Under the pieces are notes generated by a model. It searched no databases. It had not been told where the DNA came from and saw only the letters and a list, made by a program, of their open reading frames with translations. Source: Clostridia bacterium (GTDB lineage: Bacteria > Bacillota > Clostridia > RGIG6154). Taken from it: a stretch of 64,000 bases of DNA. Both the position numbers and the translations under genes were made by a program. Positions 49,582 through 59,500 of this stretch are shown here, piece after piece (the stretch's first letter is position 1; every line of letters begins with the position of its first letter). Location: assembly GCA_017410375.1 (NCBI GenBank), contig JAFQQW010000069.1, positions 1 to 64,000 of the forward strand. Direction: 5' to 3'.

Positions 49582-51873
49582 TTATTTGGAAATCGGAGCA
49601 CATACCGGAATTGCAGATGTACCTGCAGTGATTTCAAGACCTTTCCAGAGGTAAAGGGTTTCGCCCGGGTCAACCGAGATAAATTTACCGCCGTCCATAA
49701 AGTTGAGAACTACGTTTTCTGTTTTTGTGCTCTTGATTGCACCGCCATCCTTGGTTACACGAACCAAGTTGAGGCTAACGGGTGCATCGGTGTAAAGAAT
49801 AACACCGTTTGCGGTTTCAACTGCAGTTACAGTTGCCTTTTCGGGCAAAGCATTTTTAACCACATACAGATGAGACATATCATATCTGGATGCCTGAACC
49901 TGACCGGAGGACAAACCGCGTCCGTATACTTTACCGTCGATGGTTACATTGCTGTAGCTCTTGTTATAACCGAACTGGAAGGTTGTACCGTCGGATTTGT
50001 AGCCGCTGGATAAAATCGGATAGTCGATACGGTTCCAGGAAAGAGTATCGTCGCCGGTTGTTTCTGCAATGTCAGCGATAACCGGTGCATAGCCTACCAC
50101 ATAATAGCCTGCATAGGCATCTTGAACAGTAGAATCTGCAACGATGTGTACAAATTTATTGCCATTAGACATGTTAAACTTGCAGTTTGCACCGTTTGTA
50201 GCAACTACGTCACCGTAAGAAGCAGCCGCACCACCGTTTGCAGTGATGGCAACCTTCATAACGTCTCTTGCCTTCACAACGATTTCATCGCCTTCTTTAA
50301 GCTCTATCTGGTCCATATCAACACAGTAAGCGCCATTTAAGGTTGTGATGTATTGCGAAGTGAAGTCACCGTTTACCACGTTACCGTCAATCAGCTTGGT
50401 ATTGGTTGCATCCCAGGCAGCTGCGGTAAGTGCATAGGTTGTATCTGCTTCATCAGCAGTAGCAACAGCGTCTAAAACAGTTGCACCTTCAATAAAGTTA
50501 CCTGCTTTGTCGACAAGCGCAATGTTGGGGAACAAATCGTTTGCCGCATCTTCAACAGCTGCTACTGCAACACCGTTTACGGTTACGTTTACGGTTACTT
50601 TGTCAGCATCTGTATAGCCGGGTATGGTGATGCTTTCTGTATCGTTGTAAAGCTGATCTGTAGTTGCGGGCAGGGAAGCTTTATTTGCAATCATGGTTGC
50701 AGCATCCATGTTGGCAGATGCCGGAACAAATGCATAACCTAAGCAGCCTGCATATCTTCTGTTGGTGCCCGGAACACGCATAACAAATTTCTGACCCTTA
50801 ACCAGCTTAACGGTTTTCTGTGCACGGTCAGCTCTGCCACCGTTTTCGGATTCCCAGTTGTATGCGGGAGAAGCGCTTGCTGCAACCGGACTGTTGTCAC
50901 AGGGATAGTAGAATTCTTCACCGTTAATTAAAACATGCAGGTCACGGTTACTGTTGCTACCAACCTTTTCCGCTCTGTCACGCTTTAAGGCAAACACATC
51001 ATATTCACCGGTAGCCGGTGCTTCAAACACACCGTAAGCGAGGTCGAGGTTTGTACCGCCGTCCTTCATACTGTTCATGATGTTGTTGGACCAAGTCCAG
51101 TGGGTGTTTTCGGTCGCCCAGCTGAAAGAGAAGGTCTGGATTTTCTTCTGGGAAATGAAGAAGGAACCGTGCGGAATCTTATAGTCCTTTGTCTTGGGGG
51201 TGTTGATGGTTACATCCACATCAGCGTTGTGATAGCTCTGCAATGCATTTTCCACACCGCCTGCTTTGTAGCCTAAGTATTTTACAAGATTCAGCTTGGA
51301 ATATTCGGTGTAGCTGTAAGCTGCAACTTCGCCGTTGATAACAGGCTTGTTTGTGTTATCATTCTTCATGATAACGCCACCAGCGATACCTTCTTCTTCA
51401 TTTGCATCTTCAATGTAGAGGATGCTTCTTAAGGTTTCATCGGTTTCCGCATCTGCCAGCAGCTGCTGTGCAACTTCGCCGTCAAAGGGAAGCACGGATG
51501 TAAACCAAATGCTGTTGGTACCGTTTTCAGCTGTGTAGCCACGGAGTGTAGCTTTGCTGACTTGAAGTGTAATCGGGTTTTCACCGGGGATTACAAAGTC
51601 AAAGCTTACCTGTGCACCGTGTGCATACAATGCTTTAGCGTCAACTTCATCATCTAAATTAATGGTTAACTGCGCATTGCTCAATACCACACTTGCTTTT
51701 GTTTTCATTTCACCGTTTGCATCCCACTGGTCCCACAATTCGTCGAAAGTAGTAACATACTTGATGGTCGCTACTTCAGCAGGTGCTGCTTCTTCAGCAG
51801 AAACAACCGCTGTGAGACTGAAAATCATGCACAAGGAAAGTACAAGTGCAAGAATTTTCTTGCTTGTTTTCAT
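49582..51873 (-). CDS. Large secreted protein, paralogue 3
   Basis: A 763-residue protein with AAAGGAG before the ATG and a signal peptide of about 25 residues (ends AVVSAEE). Block order: LWDQWDANGEM, LPFDGEVAQQL, a module with ALKRDRAEK and TVKLVKGQ, LFPNIALVDKAGNFIE-VLDAV, then MDQIELKEGDEIVV. The module inserted between the last two blocks in paralogues 1 and 2 is missing here, which accounts for the smaller size. The LDA(L/V) and (L/K)xGDEI blocks are then close together, as in DUF4430-type beta-grasp domains. No anchor or catalytic motif is found. Confidence 0.75.
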   Translation of the reverse strand: MKTSKKILALVLSLCMIFSLTAVVSAEEAAPAEVATIKYVTTFDELWDQWDANGEMKTKASVVLSNAQLTINLDDEVDAKALYAHGAQVSFDFVIPGENPITLQVSKATLRGYTAENGTNSIWFTSVLPFDGEVAQQLLADAETDETLRSILYIEDANEEEGIAGGVIMKNDNTNKPVINGEVAAYSYTEYSKLNLVKYLGYKAGGVENALQSYHNADVDVTINTPKTKDYKIPHGSFFISQKKIQTFSFSWATENTHWTWSNNIMNSMKDGGTNLDLAYGVFEAPATGEYDVFALKRDRAEKVGSNSNRDLHVLINGEEFYYPCDNSPVAASASPAYNWESENGGRADRAQKTVKLVKGQKFVMRVPGTNRRYAGCLGYAFVPASANMDAATMIANKASLPATTDQLYNDTESITIPGYTDADKVTVNVTVNGVAVAAVEDAANDLFPNIALVDKAGNFIEGATVLDAVATADEADTTYALTAAAWDATNTKLIDGNVVNGDFTSQYITTLNGAYCVDMDQIELKEGDEIVVKARDVMKVAITANGGAAASYGDVVATNGANCKFNMSNGNKFVHIVADSTVQDAYAGYYVVGYAPVIADIAETTGDDTLSWNRIDYPILSSGYKSDGTTFQFGYNKSYSNVTIDGKVYGRGLSSGQVQASRYDMSHLYVVKNALPEKATVTAVETANGVILYTDAPVSLNLVRVTKDGGAIKSTKTENVVLNFMDGGKFISVDPGETLYLWKGLEITAGTSAIPVCAPISK

Positions 51874-52400
51874 TTTATTTTTCTCCTTTCAAAATTTGTT
51901 TGTCACGAAGAATCGTTCAGCATCCCGACGGACAAACGCACCGCAATGCTCTCCAAAAAAATTGCTGGTTAGACAATCTGATTTGTGTACTGCACACTGA
52001 AACAAGGCAAAGAAATGTGCTTTAACACAAATCGGAGCTTTGGAATTTCAGAAAGAATGATGTTCTTTGGCTTTATGTAAATAAAGCCAAAGAGAGATAG
52101 CTATCTCTCTAAAATCCGCATATGAAACGGTTCTTTGGTTTTTCGCAAGGCTCATGGGTTCCCTTGCGAACCTATCTTTTTTGCAATCTGATATGAACAG
52201 CATAAAAACTGCCCAATGACAAGCCATTCCTGCCTGGTTAGAGCAGAAAATTCATAAAGCATACTTTAAAAGTTGTCATCAGACAGCAGGAAATCTGTCC
52301 AATGCATTGCTTCATTCCGGGTTTGCCGATTGCATATATATATAAACAGTTTTTGCCGAATTCCGGCTCGGCGACACTGTTTACAGACCATTTTAAGGTA
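51874..52400 (-). promoter_or_regulatory. 527-base structured 5' leader of paralogue 3
   Basis: Elements on the transcribed strand, 5' to 3': CAATCGGCAAA (52322-52332), a 29-base stretch identical to leader 2 (52276-52304), an outer stem 52216-52222 with 52273-52279, a hairpin 52230-52246 with loop UCUAACCAG, and a 9-bp hairpin 52142-52170 with CCAUGAG in the loop. A second UCUAACCAG hairpin with a different stem (ATTG/CAAT) lies at 51963-51979. Stems differ between leaders but keep pairing while loops are conserved, which is what an RNA structure under selection looks like. Confidence 0.72.
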
Positions 52401-52406
52401 ACTTAT

Positions 52407-52435
52407 ATTATATAATAAATTACATATATTGTCAA
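52407..52435 (-). promoter_or_regulatory. Perfect consensus promoter of paralogue 3
   Basis: On the minus strand TTGACA (52430-52435), 17 bp, TATAAT (52407-52412). Transcription should start near 52400. The sequence just downstream, TTAAAATGG, is also found after the promoter of paralogue 2. Confidence 0.85.
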
Positions 52436-52528
52436 TAGATTTTGCAATTTATGCCTACCTTTTTTCTGCAGTGTTGCGTTACTCCTCCCATAGTTCATGC
52501 TGTGTTTATGGGATTCTTTAGGGGTGCT

Positions 52529-52592
52529 GTCCAAATCTTTGATTTGGTTAACAGTCCCCTATGCAACAGCGTTCCAAATCTTTGATTTGGCA
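52529..52592. repeat. Pair of short palindromes
   Basis: CCAAATCTTTGATTTGG occurs twice, about 43 bases apart. The second copy is followed by sequence (GCTATCGCTCAGAATAAC) that resembles the CTGTCGCTCAGAATGAC near 60670, so both belong to dispersed intergenic sequence families. The 52441-52633 stretch holds no gene. Confidence 0.6.
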
Positions 52593-52633
52593 AACGCCAC
52601 TGCCGCTATCGCTCAGAATAACAAAGCCTAAAA

Positions 52634-55600
52634 TCACTGTGCGGATTTGGGCTGATATACGCGCACATATTCCACATCCATGGATTTGCCGTCCAAATCA
52701 CCGAATTCTTCTTCGTAGGCTTCAAACTCCGAAGGTGAAAGCACTTTCCCGTTGCTGTCTTTAATCTTCATGATGGCAACACTGAAATATACCGCTACAT
52801 CAAAGTCTCCGCGTCCCTCCAAGGCAAATTCCCGGAGCGGCACACCGTCAAAATACCAGATTAACGTATCGGTATCCCAGTACAAGCCGTAGCGGTGGAA
52901 GTTTTGGCTTAAATCTCTCGGCACATACGCCGAACCACCCGTAGAGGTTCTTCCGCCCTCTACCGGAATGAGATTCCCCTCTTCATCATAGTAGTGATTC
53001 CAATGCATGTTCATCTGTATTTTTGAGGGCATTCTGCCTTCGTTGATATCAAGCTCCAAATACGGACCGCCTATCGAGCACAGCCAGAAAGAGTTGTTAC
53101 AATAGGGCGTTTTACCCAAGGGATAGCGGTACATGGCTTCATAATAGCCGTAACGGCTGTAAAAAGCGGTCTTTTTGGTCCACATGTGTCCCGAATTCCA
53201 GTTTCCCGATATGTCAACCTTTTCGGTCGTGCCGTCGTCATTGGTAACCGAAACGGTTCGCGTCCACTCCCCTTTGTGAATCAGGAGCTTTAAGTAGCCG
53301 TTTTCTACCATCTGGTCGTCTGCACTGCGCAAGGAGGCAATGTGACCTGAATAACCGCCGGTTGCCAGTTGCCATACATCGGTATTGATTTCGGTGCCGT
53401 TAAACTCATCGCTGAACACCAATTCCCAAGCATCGGGATTCTCCTTGATGGGACTTACAAATTCCGGAAGCGCTATAAATGCCGACAGCATGTCATACGC
53501 CATATCGCCCGTTAAAACATCGTAAGGATTTAAATTGTCCACACCGTTTCCGCGGAGTACACCCGATTCAACGGTTTTAAACACCGCATCCACATATCCG
53601 CTGTAAATAGTCCCTGCATCGGGATACATATCTGCAAGAAACGTCTTAGGGTCTGCAAGGGAAATGATGCGTTTTCCGCTTTTTTCCAAGGCATCTGCCA
53701 CAAAGGTGCATGCCTTTTGCACAGTCATCTCCCCGGTGTCGGTCTGATTGTGGGTTTCCCCGATTACGCCGTATAAAATATCACAAAATTCTTTCGGAGA
53801 TACGGGGCTGTCACTTCCGTCCAAGGCTTTTAAGGCAGGAAGCTCGTTAAAGGCAGCATATACTGCATGATTTTCTATTTCCGCGCTTATGTTTTGCGTA
53901 CCGTCATTGGAAACCATGGTACGGGTTGTCTGAACTGCCGACTGGTTACCGTCCTGAATTTTAGCAAACACCGCAGTATCGTCCAAGACACCTGTATAAG
54001 AAACAGAAGCAAGCTTTGGGGTTGCCTTATACTGTTCTCCGCATTGGGTGTACACGGCAGCCGCTACGGCACTCCGTGCACCGGCAACCGTTTCTCTTTG
54101 CATCATAATCTTAAGGTAAACGGGATTTACACCGTCATTTACCGCATCAAAAGCGGATTGAATGTCCGCCTCGCCATAAGAAAGGGCTATCTGCGCACCA
54201 AGCGCTTCAAAGCGCAGAACGCCGTCGGGAAATTCTTCTTTCAGGTCTGAAAGCTGTGCCATATCCAAAACCCAAAGCACCTGATTCTGGTCGGTGTCGC
54301 AGGTAAGGGTCATGTCGTTTGTACCGATAACCGAAAGGTCGGGCGTTGCTTTTTGCGCCATGGCATCAAATCCGAACACTTCTTTCGTGTTTTTGCGCTC
54401 CATGTTTTCAAGCTGCGGCTCAATCACCACCGCACAGGTTCGAAGATATGTGCCGTAGTCTTTTTTGATTACAAATTCCTTTGCGCCTTTGCTCAGTTCA
54501 AATTCACCAAGCAAAACCAGTCCCTGATTGGCAAGAGCATCAATTGTTCCGCTTGCGTTATCTAAGGTCCAGCTGTACTGCAGTGCCGTTGTCTCGGGAT
54601 GCATGGGGATATAATAGTAAATGTTATATTTGCCCGTAACCGGAATAAAGCAATCATACACAGCGGTTGCATTTTTATCATTGCAATAGTGTGTACTGTA
54701 ATGCATATACCCCTCTAAACTGCTCCCCCGGTATGTACCTATATTTTTTTCGTGCCTGGTATCGAATGAGTACGCAACCGTATCCACCTCATAGGCATAG
54801 GTAGCGCTTTTTGGGGTGTAGTCTGCACCGTATTTCTGTTTTTCACGCAAGGGCTTAAAACCATCGTCAAACAGCAAAGTGGTTAAATTTTCTGTGTTTT
54901 CTCCCGTAACGGGTACAGCAAAGAGTTTTTGGCTTGCACCGCTTTTTACGGTCATTCTATTGGTTAAAAACGTGTTATCCCCCTTTGTGGTCACCAAAAA
55001 GGTTTGCGGGGAAACGTTTTGATTTTCAATTTCAAAGGTTGCAAAGGGATTTGCCGCCTCGGTATAAACTGCAGGTGCGGAAAAATCCGAAATATTACCT
55101 GCACCGTCCACCGCACAGGCGGTAACGGTTGTGCTGTCCGAAAGATCCATCGGGATTGCCGAAGCATTTTTCTTTGCATAAAAGCCTGATTGTTCTCCGT
55201 TCTTTACAATATAGCCCAAAACAGGCTCGGCAGCGCTGTCGGTTACCGTAAGCACGGCACCCTTGACGTTCCCGTCATACACACCCGAAACAACAGGTGC
55301 TGTCGGAGGTGTCATATCCGCAAAAGCAGCTACATATCGGGTGTAAAAACTGCCCGAGCCACTTCCGAAACGATAAATTTTAAAATGATTCTGTGCATAA
55401 AAGCTGTTTGCGGAGGTATCAATTTGAAGAGGCTGAATTGCATTATAGAGATAGCTTCCCTCTTCCGCAAAAGCAAGGAAAGCAAAGCCCGTCCAGGAAT
55501 TTTTAGTGTACAGGTTAAGCACCGCTTCCCCTTTTTCCAAATGTATGGTGTGGGGCGAAACAAAGCCTGCACCGGAATTGACATCGCTTACAAAGCCGTC

Positions 55601-56446
55601 GGTCTGCCCCTGAAAGCTACCAAACCAAAAACGGTCGGTGCTGTTGTATTTATGAATTTTCTGTACTTTTCCTTTTTGCACCACATCCATACCAAAGGAA
55701 CGGTTGCTGTCGGTGCCGCCGCCCGAGGCAGGGTCATAGGTGCGCACGTCCGAGAACACATAATAGTCCCCGGTATAGGGTACGTTAATGTGCAACGATA
55801 CGATATCTTTACTGAATTTGTCTGTCCCCTTAGAGGTATAGTAATGTCCATAATTTTTATATGTTGCGCCTGCTTCTGTGGCTAAACCCAACGCAAGGGC
55901 GGTATTATACACAGCCTTGCCCGTGATTAAAAACTGATGCTTTTTCGCAGGCACAAGCTTGATTGCACCCACACGGGAATTTCCGCCGGGGCAGGTGTGT
56001 ACAATGCTTTCGGTGCCGTCGCCCGAAAAGTCAAGCGTTCCCATGTTTACCCAGCCGGGCGCTGTCGTTTCGCCTTCCAGAAGCTTCTGGTATACAGAAA
56101 GATAAGAGGTTCTGCCCACGTGATTTATGTCAAACTCCATGGTTTCACGGCATAAAGCATGGGGACAAACCCAAAAGTATACATCATAGTCGCCTGCAGA
56201 CATTTTTGGAATGTTAAAGGTTACTGATGCACCCTTTTCCGAAGTCCACAGATGACTGCCGCCGTCATAATTTTTTACGGCGGTAGAGGCTTTCCAGTCT
56301 CCGCTTTTTTCGGAAATGGGAATAACAATTTCCCCCTCTATGGGTTCGGTGCTGTAGCTTTGTGAAAAAGCATTCGACGCACCCAAAACCGAAAGCGGAC
56401 TTAAAAGCATTATGGAAATAAGAAAAAGGGCAATGATTTTTTTCAT
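52634..56446 (-). CDS. Secreted multidomain GH16 glycoside hydrolase
   Basis: A 1270-residue protein with signal peptide 1-23. Residues about 38-166 form a golvesin-like beta module (YDGGSHLW, GDYDVYFW, GWVNMGTLDFSG, KLVP). A larger sheet-rich region follows (about 200-330), a Bacterial Ig-like part near 385-460 and a further module near 560-680. Residues 885-995 look like degenerate SLH repeats (SPKEFCDILYGV, NGVDNLNPYDVLTG). The GH16 domain is at 1005-1266 with the catalytic ELDINE (Glu1131, Asp1133, Glu1136), so a retaining endo-beta-glycanase is expected; the substrate cannot be read out. Same transcript as the gene upstream, after a hairpin. Confidence 0.85.
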   Translation of the reverse strand: MKKIIALFLISIMLLSPLSVLGASNAFSQSYSTEPIEGEIVIPISEKSGDWKASTAVKNYDGGSHLWTSEKGASVTFNIPKMSAGDYDVYFWVCPHALCRETMEFDINHVGRTSYLSVYQKLLEGETTAPGWVNMGTLDFSGDGTESIVHTCPGGNSRVGAIKLVPAKKHQFLITGKAVYNTALALGLATEAGATYKNYGHYYTSKGTDKFSKDIVSLHINVPYTGDYYVFSDVRTYDPASGGGTDSNRSFGMDVVQKGKVQKIHKYNSTDRFWFGSFQGQTDGFVSDVNSGAGFVSPHTIHLEKGEAVLNLYTKNSWTGFAFLAFAEEGSYLYNAIQPLQIDTSANSFYAQNHFKIYRFGSGSGSFYTRYVAAFADMTPPTAPVVSGVYDGNVKGAVLTVTDSAAEPVLGYIVKNGEQSGFYAKKNASAIPMDLSDSTTVTACAVDGAGNISDFSAPAVYTEAANPFATFEIENQNVSPQTFLVTTKGDNTFLTNRMTVKSGASQKLFAVPVTGENTENLTTLLFDDGFKPLREKQKYGADYTPKSATYAYEVDTVAYSFDTRHEKNIGTYRGSSLEGYMHYSTHYCNDKNATAVYDCFIPVTGKYNIYYYIPMHPETTALQYSWTLDNASGTIDALANQGLVLLGEFELSKGAKEFVIKKDYGTYLRTCAVVIEPQLENMERKNTKEVFGFDAMAQKATPDLSVIGTNDMTLTCDTDQNQVLWVLDMAQLSDLKEEFPDGVLRFEALGAQIALSYGEADIQSAFDAVNDGVNPVYLKIMMQRETVAGARSAVAAAVYTQCGEQYKATPKLASVSYTGVLDDTAVFAKIQDGNQSAVQTTRTMVSNDGTQNISAEIENHAVYAAFNELPALKALDGSDSPVSPKEFCDILYGVIGETHNQTDTGEMTVQKACTFVADALEKSGKRIISLADPKTFLADMYPDAGTIYSGYVDAVFKTVESGVLRGNGVDNLNPYDVLTGDMAYDMLSAFIALPEFVSPIKENPDAWELVFSDEFNGTEINTDVWQLATGGYSGHIASLRSADDQMVENGYLKLLIHKGEWTRTVSVTNDDGTTEKVDISGNWNSGHMWTKKTAFYSRYGYYEAMYRYPLGKTPYCNNSFWLCSIGGPYLELDINEGRMPSKIQMNMHWNHYYDEEGNLIPVEGGRTSTGGSAYVPRDLSQNFHRYGLYWDTDTLIWYFDGVPLREFALEGRGDFDVAVYFSVAIMKIKDSNGKVLSPSEFEAYEEEFGDLDGKSMDVEYVRVYQPKSAQ

Positions 56447-56472
56447 AATTAAAACCTTTCAAGAGAGACAAT

Positions 56473-56500
56473 TCCCTGCACCGCCAAAGCGGTGCAGGGA
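56473..56500 (-). terminator. Hairpin between the two GH16 genes
   Basis: A perfect 12-bp stem TCCCTGCACCGC / GCGGTGCAGGGA with a tetraloop. No clear T-run follows on the minus strand, so partial termination or mRNA protection is more likely than a full stop. Confidence 0.6.
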
Positions 56501-56517
56501 TATAGATATTCAGAGAA

Positions 56518-59500
56518 TTATTTTACAGGAACAAGCTTTACAGCTGTTGCACGGCAGTTTGTACCAGTGCAGGTATAATGGATGTAGCAATCTGCGCCAC
56601 CCTTAATTTCCTGTTCGCCGATTAAAACCCAACCGGGTTCAGCGGTTTCGCCTTCTGCAAGCTTTAATGCCACAGAACCTGCAAGGGTATTTTTACCGTC
56701 CTGATACAAGAGCATATCCATCTGTCCGATATTGTGCATATGCGGAAGTCTCCACATATAAATCTTGTATTTGCCTGCCTTTACACCGGACAGGTCGTAG
56801 GTGGATTTTGCACCTACTGTGTTGGACCATTTGTGTGAACCACCGTCATAGTTAGGCGCAAAGGAAGATGTATCCCATTTACCTTCTACTTCTGCAGGAA
56901 CAATAATTTCACCTGCATAGGTTTCTTTGTCCACAGCCTGGTCTTTTACAGCTACAGTAGGAATTTCAATACCCAATTCTTCACTTATGGAAGGCTTGGA
57001 AACGGTCGGACCCTGGTCTGCAGGACCAACACCTACCATAGGTTCGCCCTTGTAGTTGAGCTTGGGATCGTTTGCATTTGCCTTGGTCTGCCAGATACGA
57101 ACATAGTCAATAATCTGCGCAGTACCGTCTGCCTCGTCGGTAATCTGACCTGCCCAGTTTAATACTGCGGAAGACAGATACGGGTACTGAAGCTGATGTG
57201 CATTATAGTTTTCCTGTTCACGAACTGCTACGCCGTCAAAGTAGAAAATCAGCTTTTCGGGTGTCCATTCGAGGGCATAGGTATGATAATCCTGCGACAA
57301 GTCATATTCAAACTTGAATGCTTTGGAATGCTGTTTTCTTTCGCCGGTTACCCAGGTGTGATAGTTGGTTGCCATTTCGTTCGGGTAATGGCCTTCGTTG
57401 ATATCCAATTCGTAATGTGTCAACGGATCGGGGTCTTTATGGATGTTATGACCGTGGGGCACATACGTCCAGAAAGAGTTGTTGATACCGGGTGCTGCTG
57501 CAATTTTATAGCGTGCTTCCCAGTAACCGTAGGTCTGTGCAAACACTTCGGGACGTGCCCATACAGAGCCTGCTGTCCACTGCTTACCGCCTCTTTCTTC
57601 CTTACGGATTACAAGATGCAAAGAACCGTCATGCTGTTCTACGTTTTCAGGCCATCTGGAGGACTGAATGTGTCCGGGCGAGGATGCGTCGGAGCGCCAT
57701 ACACCCCAGTTTACTTCGTTGCCCAAGAATTCATCATAGAACATCAATTCCCATTCCTGGTCAACCGGAGGTCCTGCCCATACAAAGAGCTGCATGAATC
57801 TCTTTAAGATAACCGCACCCTGTGCTCTTGTTGCATTTGCCTTTGCTTCTACGGTTGTTTCGGAAGTACCTTTGATGATTTCGGTCTGAATTAAATATCT
57901 TAATGCTTCTTTTGCCCAGTCGGAAATTTCTGCGGTATCGGAGAAATTACCCCATACGTCGGGCATGTTTGCTACCCATGCATCATCCTTCTTGGTTGCT
58001 TTGATTGCATTGTATGCAAAAAGTGCCATTTCTTCACGGGTGATGGGCTGTTCGGGCTTGAAGCCGTCATCTACCGGCAAGCCTTCAATCAAGCCGTTTG
58101 CCTTTGCGGTTGCCACATAGGTTGCATACCATGCATCCTGTGCAACATCGGGATAAGATTCACCTGTGATAAGCTCATAACCCATTGCGCGGTCTAAGAT
58201 GGTTAAATATTCGGCTCTTGTAATGTTTGCTTCGGGGTCGAAGAGGTTGTCTGCAACACCGGAGATTAAACCTTCGTTTGCCATGTATTCTACATCATAG
58301 TGTGCCCAGTGTTCAACCATGTCGTCGAATTTATCGAGCTTAGCCAAGCTCTTCAATTTTGCTTCCATCTCTTCGGTAGCATCGTAAACGGGTGTTACAT
58401 ATCTGGTCTGCCAGATACCGCCTTCGGTGTTTACGATTTCAAACATAATGGTCGAAGCTCTGGTATTGGCTTTTAAGGTCTCGTTGTCTACTGCAACAAG
58501 CTTTACAAATTCTTCATCGGATTTACCTGCAAAATCAAAGGTACCCAGGTTTACCCAGGAGCTTTCGTTTAATGCTGTGGGGTCTAAAACGATTTCGTCC
58601 ACCTTGCCGTTGTGGTGTACTTCGTATTTAACGCGCGTATTCTGGTTTTCTTTCCACCAGAGCAGGTAAACAAAGATGTTCACGTCACCAACCGCCATGA
58701 TATCGGGGTTGTAGGTCACGGTTGCTTTGCCGCCGTTTGCATTTTCTGCCGCAATCCACATGCTGTTTGCCGCATTTTTCATCGGGCCGGGTACTGCACT
58801 GGAGAAGGTCCAGGAGCCTTCATAGGTAACACTGCCCATGGGATCAACCGAAATGTCTTTGAGCTGAGAATCGCCGTGAGGAACATTGACCTTTGCGGGC
58901 TTACCGCTAACGTAAACCGCTTCGGGAACGGTGCCTACCTGCACAGGTGCTTCTGCAGCACTTCCTGCGCCCACTTCCTTATCGGTGGGAACAAGCTTTA
59001 AGCCTGTACCGCGGGTATGACCGCCGCCGGGATTGGTATGTAAGAAAGTTTCATCGCCTGTGCCTGCAAAATCCAGAACGCCCATGGAAACCCAGCCGGC
59101 ATCCTTCGGACCGCCCTTTAAGGGATTCTGTAAGCAGAAAATGTCTGTGGTTTTGCCGTTATGCGAAACGGTAAAGGTCATTTTTTCCGCATTTGCATCG
59201 TGGGGAATAATATAATAGTAGATTTCGTAGTTGCCGGGCTTGATGCCGGTTGCGGTATACTTGATGGTTTCACCTTTTTTGTTGTTCCATGCCTGCGAAC
59301 CGCCGTCAAAGTTCTTTAAGGTTGTGGAATCCGCATAGCCTGCAGAAACCTCAGCCTTTTTATAGTGATAAATCACTTCGCCCTCGTGGGTCGCGTTATC
59401 TGCAGATACGTTGTCGCCTGCAGATGCATCGGGTGCAGGAGTTGCGGGCATCTGACCTTCAAATTTTGCATCACCTGTGCCGGTAACCGCTGCCTTGGTG

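Noticed and set aside
48639-52400. Hammerhead ribozyme, suggested by CTGATGA in two of the leaders
   Set aside because: The required GAAA and cleavage-site strands are not found with three pairing stems; the CTGATGA lies within the conserved hairpin and outer stem instead.
48639-52400. Known c-di-GMP, c-di-AMP, THF, cobalamin or guanidine riboswitch in the leaders
   Set aside because: None of the core motifs I know for these classes could be matched; a covariance-model search would be decisive.
41815-56217. Numerous plus-strand frames of 60-230 residues opposite the secreted-protein genes
   Set aside because: All lie inside long minus-strand genes with signal peptides and ribosome sites; their Cys/Tyr/Arg-rich composition is typical of antisense shadows.
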